Positions 61,101 to 64,000 of a stretch of 64,000 bases of DNA are shown here, piece after piece. Under the pieces are notes generated by a model. The model was given only the letters and a program-made list of their open reading frames with translations, did no database searches and was not told the DNA's origin. The stretch covers positions 1,017,501-1,081,500 of the forward strand of contig CM037461.1 in assembly GCA_021014325.1 (NCBI GenBank). The letters are read 5' to 3'. The translations under genes and the position numbers were made by a program. Source of the stretch: Plazaster borealis. Lineage: Eukaryota; Echinodermata; Asteroidea; Forcipulatida; Labidiasteridae. Positions within the stretch are counted from its first letter, which is position 1. The number at the start of each line of letters is the position of its first letter.

Positions 61101-63214
61101 GTGGATCAACAGTTCTGTAAGGTTGAAAAAAACTGACTTTGTTTTAATAAATTATCAATAACAAAATTTCACAGGATTTATTAGCAATCTAAGTCTTCTT
61201 CAAATAATTGTCAAAAATTCTTAATTGGCAGCATTTAAAAATTGAAGTTATTGCTTCAATATGACCTCAGAAAAAATGCAACACCTAAAAACCACACATA
61301 ACTTAATCACATGAAACACATTTACATGAATCATTATCATGCACACAATAAATAAGAAATAGGAATTGTATTGTAAAAAATACACACGCATCCCAACAAC
61401 AATCATTGTAAAATGTACGACATTTAATATTTGTATATAAAGTGCAAAAGGTTTTTTTAATTTCTCCACTTTTTCTACATTTTTAATAGAAAGAGAAAAA
61501 AGGAAACATGAAGAGTAGTGAATCACAATCATTTCTGATGATGCACAATTTGTGAAATTGAAAAATTAATCTCCAAAGCAACAATGTTCTGTGTGATCAA
61601 CAACCAACAATTTAATTTGTTTGGGGGGCAGACAGAAAAAAGAATTATACAAATTCTGCAAGCAGTAAAGGAACACTCCTTGGCGTGTAAGAGATGAACA
61701 AAATACCATGCCTGCCAACATTAAAACCTCAGAAATAGGAACACCAGTTTTACGAGTCCACAGATAGCGCCGCAAGAAGTCGTACGAGTAAAGCTTATTA
61801 CATGTACACATACACATCATGTACATAATACATGTACATGTATTTAAAACAATGTACAAAAATCACTGTATCCCGTAAGAAAATCTCTATTGTCACAAGC
61901 AAATTGCACCCTCTTTTGCCAGAACTTTTTGATCTTGTTCATTGCTGTCTCTTGTAAGAAATAGGAATGTTCTGATTTTTTTGCGGCCTGTAATCCCAAG
62001 AAGCTGGAAAATACCAATTAAATCTGAACAGTTGGCAGGTATGAAATATCTGTAACATAAGAAAGATCTTAAAACTAGATATAGTTGCCAAATTTTATGA
62101 CTCTGCTTACTGTGGAATTCTGCACTTATACATACATGTGTACAGCATTAGTGCTAAATTGTTGTGCTATAGCTGTGAAAGTGAAGCATACCTTTAAAAT
62201 ACGCTTACGTTAAGCACCGATTGCTGGCCAAACGCAAATGAAAAGTTTGGGCTTACAATAATAAGAAGAGCCATAACATTTGACCCAGATGACTGAAGTG
62301 ACTAACCTATTTTCGACAGGTGAGGGCGCCCTTGAGCTTTCTCCACTACTGCTACTCTCTGGTTCTGGTTGGACATAAAGACCATCAAACTCTACATCTA
62401 GTTCCTCTTGTCCTGATAAGACGTGTTGAAGAAGCTGCTGTTGAAGGAAACTGTTCTGCTCTTCCTGGTGGAGTTTGGCTTCCAACTCCTTCACTTGAGA
62501 CTCTTTCTGGGAAGCGTGCTGACCCTAGATTACCATAATAATAATAATATCGACTCTTATATAGCACAATTCCAAAGAATGTTCATTGCGCTTCAAACAT
62601 TATTACCCCTAGTCATTGGGCCATATATTTCATTCATTAACCCATCTCAGCTCCCTGGGGAGTATACAGCCTTTGCTGCCAAGTATGTAGCGCACCAAGC
62701 TAAATCAATCACAAGAACCATCTCTGCCCTCACAGGTACCCATGTAGCGCACTAAGCTAAACCAATCACAAGAACCATCGCTGCCTTCACAGGTACACAG
62801 GTACCCATTTACCCCTGGGTGATGAAGCATCATGCTCAAGGACACAAGTGTGCTGAACAGGATTCGAACCCACACCCAGATGACTCATCGGCCGCTCGGC
62901 CACAACACGCCACCATGGAAATAAAACAACAAAGCACAATTACAAAAGGCTCAAAATACCCTTCAGGCCAAAGCAATGGTCCGCAAACTATGGGTCACAA
63001 ACAAATTCAGGTGGGTCGCCAAACTTTGTCAGAAGCGTTAACATTTATTGTAACACTTGGTGGCCCCTCCCTCTCCTCCTTATACCCAATGGAGTTTGTA
63101 TTTATCTCAAACCTTATTGATAGTCAGCTGTAGGAAGTGTTCCAGCATGTACTTAGCCTCCTGCAACGAGCAGTTATCAATGACAACAGCAACATCTCCT
63201 GCATCTACCTCATC
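28138..63214 (-). CDS. kif21: kinesin-4 family protein KIF21, 3' fourteen exons
   Basis: Fourteen minus-strand exons join without a phase conflict to 631 residues and a TAG stop at 28138-28140. They give the end of a coiled coil ([22 protein letters not shown]), a Ser/Pro-rich linker with the KIF21-typical [14 protein letters not shown], and a C-terminal WD40 propeller: [88 protein letters not shown] and [12 protein letters not shown]21 proteins are plus-end kinesins that pause microtubule growth; the propeller also contacts microtubules or partners. The motor domain and most of the stalk must lie past the right edge of the window. Exon order, phases and lengths are those expected of a living gene. 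Introns span up to 7.8 kb and are crowded with repeats. Confidence 0.96.
28797..28840 (-). ncRNA. possible minimal hammerhead ribozyme
   Basis: On the minus strand the order is GTCTC, CTGACGA, a hairpin closed by GACT/AGTC, then GAAACGTT and GAGAC. This fits a hammerhead core: CUGANGA, stem II, GAAA, a two-base stem III (AC/GU with no loop), a GUU cleavage triplet and a 5 bp stem I. Hammerheads with such a short stem III are known in Penelope-like elements. One extra T lies between CTGACGA and stem II, which weakens the fit. Confidence 0.45.
28860..29235 (-). mobile_element. possible terminal region of a Penelope-like or retrozyme element
   Basis: The segment upstream (minus strand) of the candidate ribozyme has no ORF and no other assignment. 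Penelope-like elements carry hammerheads in their terminal repeats, so it could be such a terminus; no reverse transcriptase or GIY-YIG frame is present. Confidence 0.25.
29505..29699. mobile_element. MITE family G, GGGCCCAATTTCATAGAGC ends
   Basis: It begins GGGCCCAATTTCATAGAGCT and ends GTATGATATTGGGCCC. Inner words TTGCTAAGCA and TGCTTAAGCA are inverted. Other copies: about 50805-50943, 50974-51389 and 54129-54319. Confidence 0.75.
29880..30253. mobile_element. TTAA-flanked MITE, family A, reverse orientation
   Basis: TTAA lies at 29880 and 30250. It is the reverse complement of the copy at 14692, including GAGAGCTGTTGATAGTATAA. A further end fragment follows (about 30258-30292). Confidence 0.85.
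30255..31060. other. AT-rich spacer without recognised gene
   Basis: It includes a short tandem GACTGATGGCTTTACGG (three partial copies, 30465-30515) and a very AT-rich stretch 30700-31000. Confidence 0.5.
31063..31272 (-). pseudogene. LINE reverse-transcriptase C-terminal fragment
   Basis: Minus-strand residues [20 protein letters not shown] and YLDEIG followed by [16 protein letters not shown] match the C-terminal segment often found in LINE ORF2 proteins (V-x-P-V-V-x-x-A-L-G-T-I-P-K). The first residues derive from the adjoining MITE A, which interrupts it at 31240. Nothing else of that LINE is visible. Confidence 0.7.
31240..31587. mobile_element. TTAA-flanked MITE, family A
   Basis: TTAA at 31240 and 31584. 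It has internal deletions relative to the copy at 42810 (the AACTACGTTACTTC stretch is missing). It landed next to a LINE fragment inside the last KIF21 introns. Confidence 0.85.
31651..31850 (-). CDS. kif21: KIF21 WD40 exon
   Basis: It reads [40 protein letters not shown] and [20 protein letters not shown] to VFTAS, phase 0 in and 2 out. The acceptor CTCTAG was preferred to the CAG 10 bases further because only it matches the phase of the exon before. Confidence 0.95.
31870..32035. repeat. dispersed repeat (SINE tail-like)
   Basis: It contains GGTAATGAAACCAGCGATGC, CCTCATAAGTGAACTTAATC and ACACCGGGGTTAACCC, also found at 10162-10260 and 52145-52192. This is the sequence flanking the right end of the giant inverted repeat. 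Confidence 0.7.
32850..33070 (-). mobile_element. tRNA-derived SINE
   Basis: Same family as 10162-10478; on the minus strand the head GTGGCCGTGTGGTTAAGAGC and the B-box region near 33000 are recognisable. Confidence 0.75.
33150..33400. repeat. dispersed repeat related to 15296 and 52820
   Basis: 33150-33310 is inverted relative to 15296-15485. 33315-33400 (GTCAGAATTAATCCAGGACA, TTTCCATCGGACTGTATTTC) recurs at 52825-52915. Confidence 0.65.
33404..33690 (+). mobile_element. tRNA-derived SINE
   Basis: ACCGGACTCAAGCTCTGATG, GCAGAGTGTGGGTTCGAGTC (B box) and GTCCTTAAGCAAGACACTTA define the family. The A box portion is partly lost at the 5' end. Confidence 0.78.
33811..33981 (-). CDS. kif21: KIF21 WD40 exon
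   Basis: 57 codons, phase 0 both ends, [57 protein letters not shown]. Donor GTAACG, acceptor CAACAG. Confidence 0.95.
34129..34261. repeat. (CAAT)n microsatellite
   Basis: About 33 tetranucleotide units, with CAGT and CAAC variants. A short tract of the same unit lies at 34014-34027. Confidence 0.97.
34415..34534. mobile_element. palindromic MITE, family J, ends eroded
   Basis: GGCGACTACAGCTACGGC and GCCGTAGCCAAAGCTGTAG are inverted. The terminal GGCCGTGTCC is degraded at both ends. Confidence 0.7.
34988..35090. repeat. 103 bp palindromic MITE
   Basis: The ends TCACAAAGAGCTAAGATTGA and AGTGCTTTGTGA are inverted. Inner stems are built on GATCTTA and TAAGAT words. Confidence 0.7.
35150..35428 (-). 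mobile_element. tRNA-derived SINE, second type
   Basis: The minus strand has GTTCAAATCACGCC near 35375 as a B box and the body AACTTCCTTCCTTGTC and GGGTTTTCCTCCCACATC. The same body is at 53650-53910 (minus) and 48025-48250 (plus). Confidence 0.75.
35431..36683. mobile_element. 1.25 kb element with TTAAAGATGGACTACAACGA ends
   Basis: TTAAAGATGGACTACAACGA begins at 35431 and its inverse ends at 36683. TTAA at both tips suggests a TTAA target. A 136-codon frame inside (35861-36271) has no recognisable domain, so it is probably a non-autonomous element. The inside is GC-richer and more CpG-rich than its surroundings, and the motif GAGGGCG is repeated inverted near 35955 and 35994. Confidence 0.75.
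36768..36885 (-). CDS. kif21: KIF21 WD40 exon with a GC donor
   Basis: 39 codons, [39 protein letters not shown], phase 2 in and 0 out. The acceptor is CTTGCAG. The donor reads AAG|GCAAGT: a GC-AG intron with otherwise perfect consensus. No GT gives the required join to VFEVPSG. Confidence 0.92.
36930..37270 (+). mobile_element. two tandem tRNA-like SINE heads
   Basis: Two copies share TAGCTCGGTRGT (A-box region), CATCTGCTCTAGCAATG and GGTTCGAATCCCACC (B box), at about 36935-37005 and 37162-37235. A third is at 43690-43765. They look like tRNAs without intact acceptor stems, so SINE heads rather than working tRNA genes. Confidence 0.7.
38098..38409. mobile_element. MITE C, reverse copy
   Basis: ATAGACCTTTCTTTTG at 38099 and CAAAAGAAAGGTCTATA ending 38409. 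It is inverted relative to 15626-15937 and lies only 15 bp from the donor of a KIF21 WD40 exon. Confidence 0.85.
38424..38585 (-). CDS. kif21: KIF21 WD40 exon
   Basis: It reads [40 protein letters not shown] and [13 protein letters not shown], phase 2 at both ends. Donor GTAAGT and acceptor CCACAG. It covers a WD repeat ending in RVWSL. Confidence 0.94.
39402..42562 (+). pseudogene. CR1/L2-like non-LTR retrotransposon ORF2 (endonuclease and reverse transcriptase)
   Basis: The first frame (39402 to about 40530) is an apurinic-type endonuclease: [43 protein letters not shown] and the catalytic GFSDHYAV. A frame change near 40505-40535 leads into the second frame, the reverse transcriptase: [44 protein letters not shown] and the catalytic YADDTQLY, followed by [13 protein letters not shown] and [12 protein letters not shown] stop at 42359-42361 cuts the frame, but the same frame continues with [20 protein letters not shown] to VFKD and a final TAA at 42560. 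The 3' UTR ends in (ATT)n near 42668. One frameshift and one nonsense codon make it inactive but young. There is no RNase H. The clade call is by general pattern. Confidence 0.92.
42810..43182. mobile_element. TTAA-flanked MITE, family A
   Basis: TTAA at 42810 and 43179. It lies just behind the LINE tail and is the best-preserved copy in the window together with 14692. Confidence 0.85.
43288..43468 (-). CDS. kif21: KIF21 WD40 exon
   Basis: It reads [40 protein letters not shown] and [20 protein letters not shown]; phase 1 in, 2 out. It completes repeat 1 and makes repeat 2 with its GH and WD elements. Donor GTAGGT, acceptor TTTGCAG. Confidence 0.95.
44320..44890 (-). pseudogene. decayed tandem duplicate of the first WD40 exon
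   Basis: Segments 44320-44390, 44524-44568 and about 44696-44718 match the exon 44892-45025 in order, including the donor CTCACC (on plus). The piece 44817-44886 matches its 5' intron flank at 45018-45080. Two insertions break it: a 130 bp MITE at 44391-44520 with TTA on both sides, and about 127 bp at 44569-44695. A third, shorter copy of the donor half is at 44157-44205 with a 10 bp deletion. None can be translated through. Confidence 0.88.
44391..44520. mobile_element. palindromic MITE, family J, with TTA target duplication
   Basis: It begins GGCCGTGTCCGAGTTGGC and ends CCAATTCGGATACGGCC. Because it sits in a copy of a known exon, the empty site can be read from the intact exon (TACAGCCTTTGTGTG versus TACAGTC-TTA-GTGTG), which fixes the duplication as TTA. 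A 3 bp TWA target is typical of PIF/Harbinger-type elements. Confidence 0.88.
44892..45025 (-). CDS. kif21: KIF21 exon starting the WD40 domain
   Basis: It reads [20 protein letters not shown], then [20 protein letters not shown] ending GSK plus one base; with the next exon this gives GSKDRSVKVW, the end of the first WD repeat. The acceptor is TATAG and the donor GTGAGT. Decayed tandem duplicates of this exon follow it. Confidence 0.94.
45110..45185 (+). mobile_element. tRNA-like SINE head
   Basis: GTGGTTAGACCGGAGGACCTGC and GTTGTGGGTTCGAATCCTAC (quoted in part) give an A box and B box at tRNA spacing. No matching acceptor stem, so not called a tRNA gene. Confidence 0.5.
45340..45500 (-). 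mobile_element. tRNA-like SINE
   Basis: The minus strand shows TAGCTGAGTTGGTAGAGCTC (A box) near 45395-45417. The body downstream (TATTTTTATAATACCTTTG) is shared with 55080-55125. Confidence 0.6.
45585..45870. repeat. 34 bp tandem repeat, about 8 units
   Basis: Unit: AAGCAGCTTGTACCAAAATG then CCCATAGMGGCCRC. Three overlapping frames are open on the minus strand only because 34 bp has few stops. An unexpanded relative is at 47440-47510. Confidence 0.97.
46697..47289. mobile_element. fold-back element with internal 75-96 bp tandem units
   Basis: GTTTCAAACAAAAGAATC near 46699 pairs with GATTCTTTCGTTTGAAAC near 47269, and ATGGAGATATTGTTTTTTGA with TCAAACAAACAATATTTCC-type sequence. The middle (46830-47110) has about three and a half units with GCACACTCTCCTTGCATG and TTGCATCAATGAATA. 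The 164-codon frame is repeat-derived. Confidence 0.8.
47440..47600. repeat. unexpanded relative of the 34 bp array locus
   Basis: AGACCATAGCAGCCGCAAGC, then AAATTCCCATAGCAGCCACAA and GCAAGATTTGACTTACTTC; the flanks align with 45575-45975, but only about one and a half units are present. Confidence 0.8.
47883..47906 (-). CDS. kif21: KIF21 24 nt cassette microexon
   Basis: The acceptor CTCTAG (after a pyrimidine-rich TTTTCAAACTCTAG) and the donor GTAGGT enclose exactly 24 nt, phase 2 at both ends. Included, it gives SKQTEEDDG between RNG and GIINPVP; skipped, the junction reads [11 protein letters not shown], close to the usual KIF21 sequence. Both outcomes keep the frame. Confidence 0.7.
48025..48250 (+). 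mobile_element. tRNA-derived SINE, second type
   Basis: GGCTGGCTCAGTGGTTTC (A box side), CCAGTTCGAATCCCACC (B box) and body GGTTTTCCTCCCACATCTAA. Same family as 35150 and 53650. Confidence 0.78.
48310..49720. repeat. intronic tandem array, unit about 55-60 bp
   Basis: Many degenerate units carry GACAAGTCTACTTCTTAGGTT followed by AAGTCGTCTTGGCGAGATAAA-like sequence, cut here at 20 bases. The array is split by a SINE at 48868-49292, and units resume after it. Confidence 0.9.
48868..49292 (-). mobile_element. tRNA-derived SINE inside the tandem array
   Basis: The minus-strand head GTGTCGTGGCCGAGCGGATA starts near 49290 and the tail is (ATT)n at 48870-48890. It splits the array of 48310-49720. 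Confidence 0.85.
49790..49906 (-). CDS. kif21: KIF21 linker exon, Pro/Ser-rich
   Basis: It encodes [20 protein letters not shown] to AASRNG, phase 2 at both ends. The donor is GTTTGT and the acceptor CAG. The segment is likely disordered and phosphorylatable. Confidence 0.87.
50805..51389. mobile_element. two MITE family G copies side by side
   Basis: The first (about 50805-50943) runs from CATAGAGCTGCTTAAGCACT to GCTTAAGCAGCTCTATCATA. The second (50974-51389) starts CCAATTTCATAAAGC and ends GACATTGGGCCC; its middle is enlarged. Confidence 0.65.
51421..51519 (-). CDS. kif21: KIF21 linker exon
   Basis: 32 codons with phase 2 at both ends: [20 protein letters not shown] to TSTPTGS. The frame was set by the neighbouring exon phases; the longer open frame through the same bases gives a hydrophobic reading that would not join to either neighbour. 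Confidence 0.85.
51627..52105. mobile_element. two tRNA-derived SINEs in opposite orientation
   Basis: The plus copy (51627-51745) has GTGGTCGAGTGGATAAGAGC and a B box near 51695. The minus copy (about 51760-52105) has its head near 52100 and (AAT)n tail near 51765. They meet head-out, tail-in. Confidence 0.75.
52191..52478. mobile_element. MITE family A, 5' truncated
   Basis: It starts within the element at GGCTCAATTGGTCATCG and ends CCAGTGCCTTTAA. The left part is replaced by the dispersed repeat ending CTTAATCACT. Confidence 0.8.
52505..52683 (-). CDS. kif21: KIF21 linker exon with ARRRTATQ motif
   Basis: It starts [18 protein letters not shown], a family-typical segment before the WD40 domain, and continues through Ser/Asp-rich sequence to LTSARREK. 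Phase 0 in, 2 out; donor GTAAGT, acceptor CAG. Confidence 0.93.
52727..53199. mobile_element. MITE J remnant, dispersed repeat and MITE C, joined
   Basis: 52727-52815 is a worn family J copy (CTGCTACGGATACGGTTGC). 52820-52915 matches 33315-33400. 52917-53199 is MITE C without its left end. Confidence 0.6.
53650..53910 (-). mobile_element. tRNA-derived SINE, second type
   Basis: It matches 35150-35428 along its length, for example CCCATGGAGAGAAGACAA and GATGTGGGAGGAAAACCCC on the plus strand. The ORFs seen in it are SINE-derived. Confidence 0.78.
54129..54319. mobile_element. MITE family G
   Basis: GGGCCCAATTTCACAGAGCT at 54129 and AGCTCTATGAAATTGGGC ending near 54318. It ends 55 bp before a KIF21 donor. 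Confidence 0.8.
54374..54494 (-). CDS. kif21: KIF21 linker exon
   Basis: 40 codons plus one base, [20 protein letters not shown] to VRTTRDK, phase 2 in and 0 out. The donor is GTAAGC. The acceptor GATGCAG is pyrimidine-poor and was chosen because it keeps the phase of the previous exon. Confidence 0.82.
55010..55130 (-). mobile_element. tRNA-like SINE
   Basis: On the minus strand AGGTATGGTAGAGCGCCAGC (A box) is followed by ATCCGGAGGTCGTTGGTTTA (B box side). The body is shared with 45430-45480. Confidence 0.65.
55130..56670. other. AT-rich intron
   Basis: No exon that fits KIF21 phases, and no paired repeat, was recognised. A G-rich stretch is at 56505-56560. Confidence 0.4.
56678..57415. 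repeat. about 20 bp tandem array (AAGCTAGCGATATCTTCAGTT-like), split by a MITE
   Basis: Roughly 15 units of TAAGCTAGCGATATCTTCAG with single-base variants and one missing base here and there lie before 56995. Two more units (57381-57415) continue after the MITE A insertion. Confidence 0.93.
56995..57380. mobile_element. TTAA-flanked MITE, family A, inside a satellite
   Basis: TTAA at 56995 and 57377. It carries an internal hairpin of 19 bp (57176-57194 with 57198-57216, loop CTA). The satellite on either side gives the empty site TTAGTTAAGCTAGCG, proving TTAA duplication. Confidence 0.93.
57420..58030. other. intron, no feature
   Basis: AT-rich, with no exon or repeat that can be supported. 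Confidence 0.4.
58050..58745. repeat. about 46 bp tandem array, around 15 units
   Basis: Unit: AAAGGTCAACTCAGTCCGAG, TAATTTTGGTCTGAAGTTAA, CTCAAGC. Units at the two ends are the most diverged. Read as protein it contains stops, so it is non-coding. Confidence 0.95.
58907..59305. mobile_element. MITE, GTATACGTTTGGTAATTGG family
   Basis: GTATACGTTTGGTAATTGGA near 58916 and TTTCCAAACGTATAAAGACC before TTAA at 59302. Same family as 13810-14145. Confidence 0.8.
59505..59575. repeat. 14 bp tandem repeat
   Basis: About five units of CCAGATTATTAAT. Confidence 0.9.
59640..59790. repeat. direct duplication
   Basis: GTTATAAAACAGTATATTGT and TCAATAATAATCATCCGAT each occur twice, about 80 bp apart. Confidence 0.85.
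59800..62200. other. AT-rich intron
   Basis: It includes a purine-rich plus strand at 60640-61000 and AT-rich simple sequence. No exon consistent with KIF21 was found. Confidence 0.45.
62307..62518 (-). CDS. kif21: KIF21 exon (coiled coil to acidic linker)
   Basis: It reads [20 protein letters not shown] through a Glu/Ser-rich linker to [10 protein letters not shown], phase 0 in and phase 2 out. The donor is GTTAGT at 62306 and the acceptor CAG at 62519-62521. The heptad pattern weakens after about residue 40. Confidence 0.93.
62535..62912 (-). mobile_element. tRNA-derived SINE
   Basis: The minus strand has the head GTGTTGTGGCCGAGCGGCC near 62910 and a B box near 62867; the tail is (ATT)n at 62538. 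A 60 bp block with GTAGCGCACYAAGCTAAAYC is duplicated in its body (62686 and 62743). It lies 17 bp upstream of a KIF21 acceptor. Confidence 0.75.
63113..63214 (-). CDS. kif21: KIF21 exon (coiled coil end), first in window
   Basis: 34 codons, phase 0 at both ends, from [20 protein letters not shown] to FLQLTINK. The acceptor CAG is at 63215-63217 and the donor GTTTGA at 63112. The motif NSL-x-EA-x-YLLDHF of the KIF21 stalk is recognisable as [14 protein letters not shown]. Confidence 0.92.
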
Positions 63215-63875
63215 CTGTGAAATTATCAATGAAACAAAAAACGGCTTGTGTATAAGACTAGGCATACACAAATTAAACAAACACGTAATTTCTATAATTT
63301 TGTTACATTTTGTCTGGAAAACAACTTTGAACAATGATTTAATGTATTGGTGTTTGGCAAAACAAAATGTTGTGCTTGTACTACAAAACAAAAATACATT
63401 ACTAATAAAACACTGAAAATAAAGGGGGGAAAAGAAAAAAAAAAGGGAATTTTAAATTTGAAATTCTTTACCTAGCCAATGCTGCATATGTGGCAAGAAG
63501 AACACATTTAAGGCTTCCAATGGTCTCCAAATTTATGAATTTTAAAAAGCTGTTTTACTAAAAAAAATCTCAGAATATGAGACAGGCCAAAAGGACACTT
63601 TGTAGGGTGAGGGCTACCGCTCAGCAAAAACATGATTGACATGTACGTAATCGCTGGATTAAGAAAGTTACAGCTTTGGATAAAAACAAATTCTGGTAAA
63701 TGGACAATTTTCCATTTTGTTGAAAATATTTCAAAGGAAACAGGCAAGATTCATTCAAAAATATTGAAAATGTGTGGTGGTCGGAAAAAGAAAAAATTCT
63801 GCCAGTGGTGGTTGTGGAATTCTGAGAGCAGGGCGGGTTTTCCAGCACCGACCACTTTGGGCAGAACCCTGCTCA

Positions 63876-64000
63876 ATAAAGGCACTGGACACGTTTGTTA
63901 ATTGTCAAAGACCAGTATTCTCACTTGGTGTATCCCAACATATGCATAAAATAACAAGCCTGTGAAAATTTGGGCTCAAATGGTCATCGAAGTTGCAAGA
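63876..64000. mobile_element. MITE family A, cut by window edge
   Basis: AAAGGCACTGGACACGTTTG and the following TAATTGTCAAAGACCAGTAT match the other copies. The rest lies beyond the window. Confidence 0.85.

Noticed and set aside
61248..61859. Minus-strand ORFs of 94 and 97 codons
   Set aside because: AT-rich hydrophobic readings in an intron, with no acceptor or donor placed to join KIF21.
63470..63560. A further KIF21 exon near a GTAAAG donor on the minus strand
   Set aside because: No acceptor gives an open frame with recognisable KIF21 sequence in the needed phase 0.

Overview
The window is animal nuclear DNA: genes are split into short exons with GT-AG introns and are outnumbered by repeats. 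The gene content, a Polinton-type polymerase relic and a dense set of short inverted-repeat elements suggest a marine deuterostome, most likely an echinoderm. That placement is inference; no species marker was found.

Layout. (1) 1-2387: a LINE 3' remnant and the C-terminal part of a Polinton/Maverick-type protein-primed DNA polymerase, both on the minus strand and both broken. (2) 2388-10161: a giant inverted repeat of about 7.8 kb with arms of about 3.7 and 4.0 kb and a 56 bp centre. Each arm carries a copy, transcribed outward from the centre, of a C2H2 zinc-finger gene with a very long Asp/Glu-rich repeat tail. The right copy is nearly whole; the left is decayed. (3) 10563-13743, plus strand: the last three exons of a fibrinogen-related-domain (ficolin/tenascin-type) gene, giving a complete fibrinogen C-terminal domain. 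(4) 13744-28137: intergenic DNA with short transposons, hairpins, a tandem array at 21.2-21.6 kb and a 3.3 kb nested fold-back element (24560-27861) carrying two inverted arrays of a 21 bp satellite. (5) 28138-63214, minus strand: the 3' half of a kinesin-4 family KIF21 gene. Fourteen exons were recovered with matching splice phases throughout, coding for 631 residues: end of the coiled coil, Ser/Pro-rich linker and the whole WD40 propeller. The motor domain lies beyond the right edge.

The KIF21 introns hold a CR1/L2-like LINE (39402-42562), tRNA-derived SINEs, several MITE families and five intronic tandem arrays. Features of special note are a 24 nt in-frame cassette microexon, a GC-AG intron, a decayed tandem duplicate of the first WD40 exon, a TTAA-flanked MITE whose empty site can be read from the satellite it landed in, and a possible hammerhead ribozyme beside the gene's 3' end.

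The two host genes lie on opposite strands with converging 3' ends, about 14.4 kb apart. Nothing shows that they work together. All domain calls come from reading the translated sequence; no database search was run.
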